Assembly: GCA_023375675.1 (NCBI GenBank)
Contig: JALQBC010000041.1
Span: forward strand, 248,001-312,000
Reading direction: 5' to 3'
Origin: Cytospora piceicola
Taxonomy: Eukaryota > Ascomycota > Sordariomycetes > Diaporthales > Cytosporaceae
Length of the DNA stretch: 64,000 nucleotides
The translations under genes and the position numbers were made by a program. Below the pieces are notes generated by a model, which was not told the DNA's origin, made no database searches, and saw only the letters and a list, made by a program, of their open reading frames with translations. Of this stretch, positions 46,604 to 58,602 are shown piece after piece; within the stretch, counting starts at the first letter, position 1, and each line of letters opens with the position of its first letter.

Positions 46604-47207
46604 AGTGTCACGGTGCGAGATTGGGGGAGGGCGTTCTGTGGTTAGTATGAGTGAGAAGTGGGCCGGGAGGGATGATGATGGCTCAAATATTGCGAGTTGG
46701 CGTCGGCGAGGACGGGATTTGGATGGCCAACTGATGATGAAGTGTTTGGAGTGATACAAAGGTGCCCACTGGTACCAGGGCATCTCGACAGCTTTGTAGT
46801 TTGGAGGCCTCACTGAGCGGAAACGAACTTGTGCACAGATGACTGGCCATATATTAGCATCAGCAATAGTTTAGAGTAGTCGGGTGCTCGAGAGCGGTCG
46901 GCGTGTGAATGGCGCCCCGGCAATCTTGTGAACGGACATTCGCAGCAATATTACCAGATTGTACAGAAGTCTAGTCATATTAAGACTATGGGTATTGGAA
47001 TAACCAGAAATAACCAAACTGTTACAGTTAATGCCAACCTATCCAAATATCTGTGACTCGGATACGTTTAAACTCATAACGATCTCTCAGAGACTAGGAG
47101 GACACCGGGAGATTATGTAGGAGAATCTGAAACTGAGTAGGAGGATGGGAGAGACATGCTAAGAGGCCGTGATCATTGTAAAGAGGGCTGGCTACTTGAG
47201 TAGATAA
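46604..47207. other. Intergenic region, no gene seen
   Basis: Between the phospholipase start and the monooxygenase stop. Moderately AT-rich from 46,930 to 47,080. No repeats or RNA genes were noticed. Confidence 0.45.
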
Positions 47208-48584
47208 TTACTGGAATCGCTCCGGCAAAGATTCCGTCAACTTCGCCTTCTCGTTAACTGTGTCCTTCAAGGCATGAGTGAGCGCCTTATATCGCAGCCC
47301 AACCTCCTCCAGCTCCTCCTTCGAGAAGACGTCATCGATATTCTCGAACCCGTCAGGAGCCCTGTCCTCCACCATCTGCAAAAGAGAATCCGGCCCCGTC
47401 GCCCGGTTTACCCTCACAATCTGGGCAGTCGCAGGAAGCCTCTGGTCCTGGTACCCAGTCAGGGCCGCAGCCCAGTCCGGCCGCGCACTGCCCATCTCCT
47501 TCTCGAGGAACCCGCCCAGCGTCTCGGCATCGATGATGGCCTGCGTGGCCCCGTTCGCCCCGGTGGGGTACATGGAATGAGCCGCATCTCCCAGCAGCGT
47601 CAGCCGGCCGAAGCTCCACCTCCCCACGGGCTCGCGGTCGCACATCGGGAACTCGAACACGCAGTCGTCCGGCGTCAGGCCGATGAGCTCCGCCGGGCGC
47701 AAGCCCCCCGCGCCGCACACCCAGCCCTCGAACGGCGGCGCGAAGGCCGACTTCTCCACGCGCGCCGTCCAGTCCGACCGCACGGGCGGCGTCGCGTCCC
47801 TGGCGACCTCCTCCGCGGAGCGGGTGCGCAGCTCGGCGATCCAGTTGACCAGCGCCCTGCCGCCGGGCCCCCGGGGCCCGGTGATGGGGTACACGATGAA
47901 GCGCTGGTCCGCGTTGCCGCACCAGCTCAGGGGGGTGTCCCAGAGCCGGGGCTCCGCCGTCTCGAGGCACCCGCGCCAGAGCATGCGCCCCGAGTAGAGG
48001 GGCGGCCCCTCGTGGGGGTAGAGCAGGCGGCGCGTGGCGCTGTTGATGCCGTCGGCGGCGACGAGGAACGCACCTGTCATGCTGGGAATCCCTGCGGGCT
48101 CCGTGGACTCTCGGGCCTTGGTGAAGTGCGCGGTGATACCGTCGTCGTCCTGCTCGAACGTGGTAAACACGTGGCTTAGATGCACCCGGTCCTCCCCGAT
48201 TCGCTCCTTGACAGCTTCCAGTAGCAGCAGTTGGAACTCTCCGCGATGGACCGAGTACTGCGGGATCGTGTAGCCCGCATGTTTTCCCAGCGGCTCAGAG
48301 AGGATATGGTTCCCATAGCGGTTGAACATCCGCAGCTCCTTGGTCTCGCGTCCGATCTTTCCAAGCCGGGGCAAGAGGCCCCAGTTTCGAAGAATGAGTA
48401 CCGCCGAAGGCTGGACATTGATACCAACGCCAAGAGCCCGAATCTCCCTCGCAGCCTCGAAGATGTGTATGTCTTTGAATCCAATGGCGTGGAGAGCGAG
48501 TGCCGTACTCAGACCGCCAATTCCTCCCCCGATGATGATGATTGGTTTAGAAGCAGGTGACATGGCCGCGAAGTTGGATGACAA
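47208..48584 (-). CDS. FAD-dependent aromatic-ring monooxygenase (PhzS / salicylate hydroxylase-like)
   Basis: A 458-residue intronless frame of the class A flavoprotein hydroxylase fold. FAD binding starts with IIIIGGGIGGLS (G-x-G-x-x-G at residues 19-24). ALGVGINVQPSAVLILRNWG is the substrate/FAD loop, very like the PhzS group. FLVAADGINSATRR is the D-G motif contacting both FAD and NAD(P)H. LTLLGDAAHSMYPTGANGATQAI (GDAAH at 332-336) closes the FAD site. The enzyme should use NAD(P)H and O2 to hydroxylate a small aromatic acid; the exact substrate is not readable. The start could also be Met at 48563 (MSPASK), leaving the fold intact. It is the last intact gene before transposon block B, whose left end lies about 220 bp upstream of its start. 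Confidence 0.9.
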   Translation of the reverse strand: MSSNFAAMSPASKPIIIIGGGIGGLSTALALHAIGFKDIHIFEAAREIRALGVGINVQPSAVLILRNWGLLPRLGKIGRETKELRMFNRYGNHILSEPLGKHAGYTIPQYSVHRGEFQLLLLEAVKERIGEDRVHLSHVFTTFEQDDDGITAHFTKARESTEPAGIPSMTGAFLVAADGINSATRRLLYPHEGPPLYSGRMLWRGCLETAEPRLWDTPLSWCGNADQRFIVYPITGPRGPGGRALVNWIAELRTRSAEEVARDATPPVRSDWTARVEKSAFAPPFEGWVCGAGGLRPAELIGLTPDDCVFEFPMCDREPVGRWSFGRLTLLGDAAHSMYPTGANGATQAIIDAETLGGFLEKEMGSARPDWAAALTGYQDQRLPATAQIVRVNRATGPDSLLQMVEDRAPDGFENIDDVFSKEELEEVGLRYKALTHALKDTVNEKAKLTESLPERFQ

Positions 48585-48802
48585 TGTGGTAGATGGCTAT
48601 ATTGGTAAGTATCCTTCGCCTTTCGGTATCAATCGGCGGCAGGTTGATGATATCCTAACGTCTGCCGAGGAGGATGATGAAGGAGCTTGGAAATATTAGG
48701 TACTTAAGTAATGAGAAGGACATCTGGAGAATAAGAAAGTCGCGCTCGCCCCTGGATCCACCCCTGATTCCGGTCATGTTTGTATGGGCCCTCCCTAAGA
48801 TA

Positions 48803-48925
48803 TCCGCTGTCTGGGGCGATTACGGATTCCGAAACCTGTATAGGTTATAGTATACGGTCTAAGCGTGTTTTAATAATCTAGCCGGGACAGCTAAACTATC
48901 TATTCTAAGCTATATCTCGGCTATA
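48803..48925 (+). repeat. Left terminal inverted repeat of block B element
   Basis: 123 bases matching the reverse complement of 60553-60675, with mismatches mostly of transition type. The outer part (CTGTCTGGGGCGATTACGG) retains C and G. Similarity resumes after a gap inward, to about 49,005. Confidence 0.9.
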
Positions 48926-48999
48926 TTACCTTTAATTTTAAAGCCTTTAACCTCGTTATTATCGTAAATCTCGTAATATTTTATAGTGTTTAGGCGCGT

Positions 49000-50130
49000 T
49001 ATTAATATAAGTGTTTATAGTAAGAACTTAACGACGTAAAAGCGGTTACGTATATATATACTGTTCGATAACGGTTTTAATAATATTTAAATTACCGAGA
49101 TTATATAGTATAGTAAGTATTCTATATAAACGAATCGATATAAATAGAATATTCGAAGTAGCTTTTAACTATTAAAACTATATAAAGTAACTCGATTAAA
49201 GCTTATACTATATTATAAAAAGGTATATATTCTGTTATTCTTATTTATCGTTCGTACGTTAGTTAATATCTTTAATAAATTAAAGAACTATTTATTTAAA
49301 AGTTAGATACCGACTTTTATAAGGTATATAAGTTTTTATACTAAGAATATAACCTTACCGTCGACTGTTTTATAATCGGAAAGTACTTTAAAAAAACCGG
49401 CTAATTTAATAAAAAAATAAAGCTAATCGTAGCTTAAAAAGATAAAGAACTTTATAAGGCCTAAGTAAAAGAACTATACGCTATATATAAATTATATTAG
49501 TTAGTATATATAAACGAATTTAGCTATAATAAACGCGATAAGGTATATCGATATAGGTAGTTACTTATAGACGTAACTTCCGAAAGTAAAAGTAAAATAA
49601 AAAAAGAATAGTAGTATTACCTTTTATTAGCTATTATAATCGACAGGCTTTTCGATACTTTCGTATACCTTAGGCAGACTAATATAAAAGGCTTTATAAA
49701 CTAAGTTAAACACTATATATTATTTTAATACTAACAGTACTTTAAGCTTCGGTTAATACTAATAATAGATAACGCTTTATAGTATTATTATAAAAAGCTT
49801 ATTTAGTTATATAAGGAATTTAATATAAAACTAGTATATCTTTTACTATATTCTTTAGATTTAAACCTTATCGAAACCTTCTTTAAGGACTTTAAGGCCT
49901 TACTACGGCAGCGATATATTAAAGACTACGATAATAATATAAGTTTATAAGGTTTTATAGCTTTTTTAAAAGAAATCGTATAAAAGGTGTTTTATAACGT
50001 AAAGGGTATTAAAGGGCACTTTTACTAAACGTAGGTAAATTTTAAAAGGTTTAATAAGGTAGCGATAGCTTTAAAGTAAGTATAGAAAGTAGTATAGAAG
50101 GTTAAGTTTAAAGTTAAGTCTATAAGTTTA
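49000..50130 (+). pseudogene. Ghost IS630/Tc1-mariner-type DDE transposase, RIP-degraded
   Basis: Bounds are approximate. Near 49,500 the plus-strand reading begins YINEFSYNKRDKVYRY, where intact relatives have a Y-x-D-E-S-G start, giving the first catalytic acid. At about 49,765 I-I-D-N-A-L supplies the second Asp. At 49,840-49,910 LYSLDLNLIETFFKDFKALL corresponds to the P-P-Y-S-P-D-L-N-P-I-E motif with prolines changed to Leu or Ser, exactly as C-to-T RIP would do; the Glu completes the triad. The C-terminal part ends with a GHFY-type motif near 50,025. Numerous in-frame stops make it non-functional. The order and spacing fit a single transposase. Confidence 0.8.
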
Positions 50131-50459
50131 ATAAAGTAGGTTTAATAGATTAAATTAACTTTAAACGGTAGAAAAACTTTAAATATATATAATAAAGAAG
50201 AAATTTATAGTATTACTATTAGATTTTTTATTTATACTTTATAGCTAGCTTTTACGGTTACTTTTATTACTTTTCGTTACTTTTCCTATTACTTATAACT
50301 TTCTCGTTATTTTAACTACTACTTATACTATTACTATTACTCTTCCTTACTATTTATACTTACTTTACTATATAGAACTTAGCTCGAGGTTTTAAAGACT
50401 ATTTTATCGCTTTCTAACAGCTATAAGATATCCGACGTACCCTTATCTTTAATTATAAT

Positions 50460-50664
50460 TGTCACAGGCTAAAGCCTATAGAGGCTTCGGCACACATAGG
50501 CCGAAGCTTACGCTATAACGTTACACCTGCGCTATAACGCTTAAGAGCAGTATAATCTCTGCTCTGCGTACTACTATAATAGCTACTTAAAATCTTCCCT
50601 TATAAAAGATTATAAATAGTAATAAAATCCCTTTCTGTAACTACTTAAAGGCTAGCTTTTTATA
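50460..50664 (+). repeat. 5' LTR of gypsy 2
   Basis: 205-bp direct repeat of 57353-57557, starting TGTCACAGGC and ending CTTTTTATA, preceded by target copy ATAAT at 50455-50459. It keeps some CpA sites lost in the right copy. Confidence 0.9.
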
Positions 50665-50759
50665 TATAATCTTCTATTTATTATAACAGGCGATAGTACT
50701 ATTAAAGAGCAGTTATAGCTTAAAACGATATTAAATAAGTCTTTACCCGAAATAAAATA

Positions 50760-52050
50760 ACCTGCTTTTATATTAAACTTCTTTTAATAACTATAAAGGT
50801 AGTAATTCGAGGCTTACGAACGAAACTGTATTAATAAACATAATAAACTTATATAAGTTATTTTAAAACTATATAAAAGTAATAAAGTAAACTATTATAA
50901 ACTATAAAAGCAGTTTATAAACGCTTTTTAAAAAGCCGAAGCGAGATAAGCTGTTAATTAAATTTATACTTAGTTATAAGCTAGTAATATATCGGCTATA
51001 AGAGAAACGCCTCCCGATAAGAACCGAACAGAACCTACTTTTACGTTTAAAGAATTACTGTTTTTAAGCTTATATAACGACTAAAGCCTAAAATATAATA
51101 ATATAAACCGAAACTTTTTAACTAACGAAAAGCGTAAGCCTTTCTTTTAGCCCGAGAAGTTTAATAATAATCGGATATACTACCTTTTATAAAAAGCGTA
51201 GATAAAATATAAATTCGATCGGGATATAAACTTTATCGGTAGTAACTATAATAAATACTATATAATTTATAATTATTTAAAAGGAATAACGAAAAAGCTT
51301 ATTAGCCTTTATTATACTACCGGTAAGCTTAATTAAAACTATAACCTTATCGCTTTTATAACGTATCTCTATAGTTACTATTATAATAAAAATATACTAA
51401 TATAAATAAGATAAAAGCTATTTAAAACTATATAAAACGAAAACTAAAAATTCTTTTTATTTTATATAAACTAAAAATAAGTACTTTCCGAGTTAAAAAA
51501 AACCTTTTAGCTTAATAAAGCTAAGCTTATTATTCTCTCGGAAACGATTAACGATAAGCTAAAAAAAGAACTTATACTTATAAATATACCGACCTATTAT
51601 ATAGAATAAGTTAAAACCGTATTTAAGATTATAAGAAATATAAAATATTTAAGTTTAAAAAAGAAAAATAATTACTCGACTACTTTTTATATAAATACGC
51701 TTAAATAATCGAGATAATAAACGTTAATAATAATATATTATATCGCCGCCGATAAAAATAGTAACGTTATAATAACCGACGTAAACGTTATAAAAGCCGG
51801 ATAAGGTAAAAAGTAATAAATATACTAAGTAAATAACGAAAAGATTTAATAGCGTAAAAACGAAAACTTTTATTTATATTATACCCGGTCCGACTATTAT
51901 ATAAACCGCTATTATCTACTACTAACTACGTTCTCTTTATAAAATAACGTTTAAGCTATTACTACTTAGAAAGAAAAAGAGGAAAATAAAAACCTAATCG
52001 GCTTTTAAACGGAAAATAAATAGCTTTTATACTTAATCGCGTATAAAAGC
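50760..52050 (+). pseudogene. Ghost gag of gypsy 2
   Basis: Plus-strand ghost reading upstream of pol. A C-x-x-C-type nucleocapsid knuckle remnant is visible near 51,870-51,910: FYLYYTRSDYYINRYY, where Tyr replaces the expected Cys and His residues as C-to-T and G-to-A changes would produce. The preceding 1 kb is charged and helix-like with many RIP stops. Bounds are approximate. Confidence 0.6.
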
Positions 52051-52699
52051 TAGAAAGTATTAAGTTTAAGCTAAAGGCTATAAAGCTACTTATAAATAGT
52101 TTTTTTTTTTATAGTTAACTTATTATATAATTAAATTAAGTTCGTTAATATATTAATAAATACCGGCTATAAAAACTACTTTATAGTTAATAACTAGCTT
52201 GTTTATAACCTTTACTTTATATACTTCCTTATCTCCTTCTATACTTTAAAATAAGTAGCAGGCTTTAAAACTACTACTTTTCCGAGAGTTATTTTAAAAA
52301 TAACCTTTTTAAATATCGACTTTAACGAATATAAATATCGCGTTTAAGCCTATATTATCTTATATCTATACTATAATGTTATTTTAAAAAAGCTATAAGC
52401 TAAGATAAAATATATTATCTATACGGCTTATAAGTATTATATTATAATCGGATAAGTAAGTAATCTTAAGGTATAAGAATAAGGATTTACTTTTATCTCG
52501 AAGTATATCGTTATAAACGTTAATACGTTTATTTTCGAAGCTAAAATATAATAAGATAAACGTTTATAAATAATAACTATATAGCTTTTTACTATAACAC
52601 TTATAAATATTAATAAAGTATTTACTTTAAAGACTAAAGTATAGGTTACCGACCGCCTTTTATAAAGGTTTACTTATTTTACTAAACTTTTTAATAAAA

Positions 52700-55600
52700 A
52701 TAAAAAAAATAAGCTTTTACCGTATCGCTTAAAAACTAACTACGAGATTTACTTTACCTTTAATATAAACAGTAAGCTAGTTAAAGTCTTATAAGGCCTT
52801 TTATACGAAATATCGCGAAATAAACTCTTAATCCTTTATAAAATACTTACCGAGCTACTCGATAAAGGCTATATATAAGCGAGTAGCTTATTAATAAACG
52901 TACCGGTTATTTTCGTTAAAAAGCCCGGTAAAGGTATTCGTTTTTACGTAAACTATTATACCTTTAATACTATTACTTAAATAGATCGATATTCTCTCTT
53001 TTTTATTAAGAAAATACTTATAAGTATTTTATAGGTAAAGTAGTTTATTAAGCTTAATATCCGAATAGTTTTTTATAAGCTTCGTATTAAGGAAAGGGAT
53101 AAGTAGAAAACAGCCTTTCGGACTCGATTCGGCCTTTTTAAATAGTTAGTAACACTTTTTAGCCTATTCGAAGTACCTATTACCTTTTAACGATATATTA
53201 ATTTAATACTATATAAGTACTTCGATATTACCTATTTAATATACTTCGACAACGTATTTATTTACTTTAATAAGATACGTTAAAACTATAACGTTAAAGT
53301 TAAGTAAATCTTAAACGTTTTATAAGTTATAGGTTTTAACTTAAATATCTTTAAATATAAGTTCGGTATATAAAAAACGAAATATCTTAAGTTTATTATT
53401 AAAGCCGGGGTTAAAATTAAAATAAACTTAAAAAAACTACTTACTATTAAAGATTAAAAAGCTTTAAGTATACTTAAAAACGTATATAGCTTCCTCGACT
53501 TTATTAACTTTTACCGGTAGTTTATTAAGAATTATTTAGAAATCGCTAGCCCCTTTTTACTTTTTATAAAGAAAAAAACTCTTTTTTATTAAAAACCCGA
53601 GTAAAAAGCTTTTTTCGAGTAGCTTAAGTATTACTTTATTACCGAACCGGTTTTAGCTTAATACGATTTAAACCTTTATATACTTCTTAAAGTAAATAAC
53701 TTTAAGTATTCCTTAAAAGGCTATTTATTTTAATAAAGCTATAATAAACTATTCTGCCCGGTAATATATTATTTATAGTAACTTACGCTTATAAAAAGTA
53801 ATTATAAAATCTATAATAAAGAACTCTTTACTATTATAAGCTACTTAAACGTATAAAATACCGAGCTTTATAATATAGCTTCTTTATTTACTATTTACTC
53901 GAACTATAAGTTCTAAAATACTTTATAACAACTTAATATTTTTTAAAACGTTAAGTTTATTAGTTAAAAAAACTCTTACGTTTCTACTTTTAGCTCGAAT
54001 ACTATAAGAGAGCCGTTATAATACAACTAAATATATTATTTAAAAGAGAATAAGATATACCGAAAAAGATAAATAATAAACGCCTTATAAGTCGGGATAT
54101 CTAACTACTTTATAAAGAATAGCTATCCTTAAAATAACGCCGGAACGGCTTTATTTAATTTACTACCTTTATTATTAATAATAAAACAGTCCTTTAAAGT
54201 AAAGAGCTATTTACTTATAAAGACTTATAAAATATATAAAATACTACTTTTAAATATAATATAAACTATCTCTACTTTATTTAAGCTGTCTATAAAAAAG
54301 CTAAAAGCTTCCTTTCTAATATATAAATAATAGATAATACGCCTTTTAACGTTTCGATTATAAAGTATAAAATAAATAATAATTATATTCTCCGGTTCCG
54401 AAAGAATATATAAGTATTTAAGTAAAAGCCGTTATATACTAGCTTTATCTAAAATACCTATAACTTTTATATCTCCGGCTACTTTAAGTAAAATATAACT
54501 ATTTCGCTACTTAGTTATAAGTACTTCTAGCTTAAGATATATCGTATAATACGTTACTTTATAAAAAACTATAATATTTATAAGAAAAAAACCGTTTAAT
54601 AATATCGGAAAAAAGACCTTTTTAAGCCTTTTTTAGTTCCCGAGCGGATATAAAGTAAGTTATTTATCGACTTTATAACTTATTTATTTTAAAAATATCT
54701 AAGAAACCTCGAGTTCTTTATAGTTATTATAAATAAGCTAAGTAAAGCTATTACGTTTAAAGCTATAACTATAATAAAAGCTAAAGCTTATATTAAACGG
54801 TTTTTAAACTACTACTAATAATTCTATAGTTTCTTTAACGTTTTAACTAACGACTATAGCTTTAACTAGGTAAAGGGATTTTAAAAACGTTTTTATAATC
54901 TTATTAGTATTAAATAGCGATTAAGTATTATATATTACTTTAAAACCGACGGTATTACCGAGTAAGCTAACTAAAAGGTTTTTAATTACCTATAAGCCTT
55001 TATTATATATACTTAGTTCGACTAAAGCTTATTCTTTTTAAAGACGTAGCTTATTATTAATAACTAAGATATTTCTATAATCGATATTAGCTTATTCTTC
55101 CTTTAATACAGCTATTATATTAAGCTAATTTAATAAGTATAACGCTTAACTATACCGGCTTATAAGCCGCGCGTTTAAGCCGAAGACTTTATATAACAGT
55201 TTAAGGATATAACGGAATTCGTTTAAATAGCTATAGCTACTACTTAACAGAAGATAAAGAAAGTAGCTAACTAATAATATAGCTTTATAAAGCGTTTTAT
55301 TATTAGGAATTACGCTTAGCTATCCTTTAAAAACGTTTAAACTAACTAACTTTTTAAAAAACTCGCTTAACTATACGAGAAATATTATATATCTGCCGTA
55401 ATAAACTCCTATACTATAAAACTAAAAGTACTATTAAATATATATCTACGCTTTTATATAAATCTTTTACTAAAAGCAAGTAATAACCTGCTTTTATCTT
55501 AAACTCTTTATAATTACTAGCTACCTTTAATCGTTTTAAAAAAAAGCAGAGATAAGGTAAAGCTTAAGTATTACGTTAAAACTATTTTTAACGTATATAA

Positions 55601-55740
55601 AAAGCCGGTATAAGGTAGACTTAAAGTAGGTATAGTACTAGAATATAAAATTTACGTTAAATAGGTTAGTTAAGTCTAGCCTTTTTAAAAACCGTTAAAA
55701 AACTTTAAAAATATAGCCGTACTTAATAAGTATAAAAGCT
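52700..55740 (+). pseudogene. Ghost pol of gypsy 2 (RT-RNase H-integrase-chromodomain order)
   Basis: Bounds are approximate. Reverse transcriptase starts near 52,800 with LLYEISRNKLLILYK and VPVIFVKKPGKGIRF. The active site at 53,242-53,256 reads YFDNV, where Y-x-D-D-V is normal, so the second Asp has become Asn. The connection has FLDFINFYR and IKNYLEIASP. RNase H follows to about 54,000. The integrase finger starts near 54,420, and its core contains LSIDFIT-like and FNVLTNDYS segments, with TDGIIE near 54,950 corresponding to the TDGQTE motif. The end near 55,560-55,740 resembles a chromodomain (a W-G-Q-S-x-x-x-W-E-P-L-x-N-like remnant). The order RT before integrase places it in Ty3/gypsy, not copia. 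Confidence 0.87.
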
Positions 55741-57352
55741 ATTATAAGTTAGCTTATAACTATAATAGTCTTCTTATATAAATAAAAAGAAAATCTACTA
55801 TACTATAATTATAGTAATTCGTTATAATAAGCCGTTATGCCTTTACTACTAATATAGTAAACGGTTAGTATTAGATAATATAAAAACCTATATTATTTCG
55901 TATTAATAAGTATTAATTTATTATATAGGCCGAGATAATAGAATAGTATTAATAAAATAGAATTTAACTAGTTTAAAGAAAGTAAGCTACTCGATACTAG
56001 CTATATACTTACTTAAACTATAAACCTTTTTCTTTTCCGATAGCGGTAGTAACTTTTTACGTTCTTATCCTTTCTTTTAAACTCGTTAAACTAAACGAAA
56101 AAGCAGCTTATAATATACTTATACGTATAACTGTATTAGCTAACTTTTACTTAAGTCGTAGTTTATATATAAAATAATAAAGTTTTTAATTTTAACTACT
56201 TTATCTTTTAGCTTATTAAGCTTAACCGTTAAAAAATAGACGGTAGTAATAAAACTTTAAGTAAGTTTATTCTTTTACTTTTAAAAGAAAGTTAGCCGCT
56301 ACTTAACAGATACGATATTACTTATTACTTACGCGATAAGCTTAAACCTTATTATTTAAGTTTATATTAGTAGTATATAAGCCGCTTATAGCTTAAATAC
56401 TACTACTACCCGAGCCGCTTACCCGGGTATTCTTCTTATTTTATAACTATTTATAGGCTTAGATTATTATAAAACCGGTAACGTTTTACGTTTCTATAGA
56501 ATCTACGAAAACGAGTTAGCCGTTTAAAGCCTATTTATAATAAAAGAAAAGAAGGCTTATTATAATCTTAAGAATTAAACTCTTTCGCCTTTTTAGTTAA
56601 GGTTTCGGTAGCTTCGATTAACTTCGGATATTTAAATAGCTATTAAATAAGTTAATACTATAACGTAAACGGCTTTTAAAAGAAGAAACTTACCGGAGTA
56701 TATAAATAACCGGTGTTCTTTCCGTTACTACTATATATATAAAACGTATAGCAGGCTTTTTAACCTACTAAAAGGGTTAATAACGTATAAACCGCTTAAA
56801 ATAGGCCTCCGACTAGCTTACTATTTATTAAAGTAGTTATAGTAAAACACGTTAAAATCTTTAGCTAAATAGTAAATATATTCGAAGTAAGAAACCTTAT
56901 AAATATTATTAAGGTAAGTAGTTAAAGCGTTATAAAAGAACTAAGCTTTAGCCTTTTAAATATAATCTCGTTTTTTTTAGTTAATAATAGTAAACGCTTT
57001 ACTTATAGGTAACATATAGGTAAAGGACGACGATAAAACGTATTTTTACTTTCTAGCTATAGTAAATAAACGTTAAGGATTAAGCCGCTTATAAACGATA
57101 TAGAAATAGCTACGTAGCGGCTTAAAACCTCTATTATAATTAAAATAAAAAAAAAGAGGGGGGGGGGCACTTATAATAAGGTTAACGGTTAAAAGAAAAG
57201 GAAAGAGAAAAGGTATATTCGAAAGGCTACGAAAGGTAACAGACTTAAGTAGGTAACGTTAAGGGTTTCTAAATTCTACAGGCGTACTCTTATATAATAT
57301 ACGACGTACAGACCTCTAAGGTTAAAGATATACTTAAAGAGAAGAGAGCTAA

Positions 57353-57557
57353 TATTACAGGCTAAAGCCTATAAGGGCTTCGGTATATATAGGCCGAAGC
57401 CTACGTTATAACGTTATACCTACGCTATAACGCTTAAAAGCAGTATAATCTCTACTCTACGTACTACTATAGCAGCTACTTAGAATCTTTCCTTATAGAA
57501 GATTATAAACAGTAATAAGATCCCTTTCTATAACCACTTAAGGGCCAGCCTTTTATA
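57353..57557 (+). repeat. 3' LTR of gypsy 2
   Basis: 205-bp direct repeat of 50460-50664, starting TATTACAGGC and ending CCTTTTATA, followed by target copy ATAAT at 57558-57562. Some sites are less mutated here than in the left LTR, so RIP hit the two copies unequally. Confidence 0.9.
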
Positions 57558-58102
57558 ATAATAACCTTAAGCTATAACGTTATTTATATAAAGATTTAAA
57601 ACTTTAGTAAGTATAGTATATAGTTATCTTTTAATAGTAAGTTAAACTTAGGTAGTAATAAAAGTATCTCGTCTTTTTAATATAACGGAGATAACTAACG
57701 TAGTAGTAGATTTATTTAAACTAGCTTATAGTTACTTTTAAAACTAATAATACTTTTATTTTCGTTTTTTTTAACAGCGTAGTTACGTTTTACCTCGGCT
57801 TTTATCTTTTTACACTTCCGTTTCTGTTTATTTTATCGCCGTTAAGTCGTAATACTTTCTTATTTCTTTATAAACGGCTTTATATACGCCTTTATCGGCT
57901 TATATATCTATTTAAGTATACCTTACCGTTAAAACTAGCTATTCCTTAAGTCTTTAATCGAGATTACTAATATTTTAACGTCTTTTATAACTTTTAAAGA
58001 CTTTATAATCTTTTTATCCTCCGGTAACGTTATACCGTTAGCCGTATATATATTATAATATTAACGTACTATAAACGCTTACCCGAATTTTAAGAATAGA
58101 TT

Positions 58103-58594
58103 CAGAGTTGTAAAATACATGCAAATACAAAAATACAAATACAAAATACAAAAATACAAATACAGAGGGTCGGAAATAAATACAAATACAAATACAGAAG
58201 GTCGGAAATAAATACAAATACAAATACATATTTTGTATTTTTGTATTTATATTTTTTATTTCTAATACAAAAATACAAAAATACAAAGATATATACTTAT
58301 ATAAATATAAATATAAAATTAAATAAAATAAATATTAATATACTTTAAGAACTTTTATAATAATAACTATAATACTTAATAATATAATAGTTATTTATAC
58401 CTTTATATAATTCTTTATTATTTTATATAGTGTATTTGTATTTTTGTATTAGAAATACAAAAATACAAAATACAAAGGTTTAGAAATAAATACAAATACA
58501 AATACAGAAGTCTAGAAATACAAATACAAAATACATGTATTTTTGTATTTTTAAAAATACAAATACAAAATACAAAAATACAGTCACAACTCTA
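58103..58594. mobile_element. Short non-autonomous hAT-type element (MITE-like) with AAATAC repeats
   Basis: The element starts CAGAGTTGT and ends with its complement ACAACTCTA (one terminal transition). A perfect 8-bp target duplication AATAGATT lies on both sides (58095-58102 and 58595-58602). CAGAG-type ends with 8-bp duplications are the hAT hallmark. At 492 bp it has no transposase. Both arms consist of AAATAC and complementary GTATTT repeats, with a 32-bp unit (cagaRggtcggaaataaata...) repeated twice at about 58,162-58,225 and a variant in the right arm. It keeps many CpA and TpG dinucleotides, unlike its surroundings. Confidence 0.85.
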
Positions 58595-58602
58595 AATAGA
58601 TT

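Larger units (their letters stand above)
50460..57557 (+). mobile_element. Ty3/gypsy LTR retrotransposon (gypsy 2) nested in block B
   Basis: Two direct repeats of 205 bp (50460-50664 and 57353-57557) enclose a 7,098-bp element. Target duplication ATAAT lies outside (50455-50459 and 57558-57562). LTRs begin TGTCACAGG (TATTACAGG in the right copy) and end TTTTATA. The plus-strand ghost reading has gag with a zinc-knuckle remnant near 51,870-51,910, a protease region near 52,130, then reverse transcriptase, RNase H, integrase and a chromodomain-like end. About 1.6 kb between pol and the 3' LTR is unassigned. RIP has placed stops throughout; the copy is dead. Confidence 0.92.

Noticed and set aside
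58053..58286. 77-codon Tyr/Ile/Phe/Cys frame
   Set aside because: It is a translation of the GTATTT repeats of the hAT-type element, not a gene.
58095..58602. CRISPR-like or telomere-like array suggested by the AAATAC repeats
   Set aside because: Repeat units are short and irregular without spacers; TIRs and an 8-bp duplication explain the locus as a transposable element.
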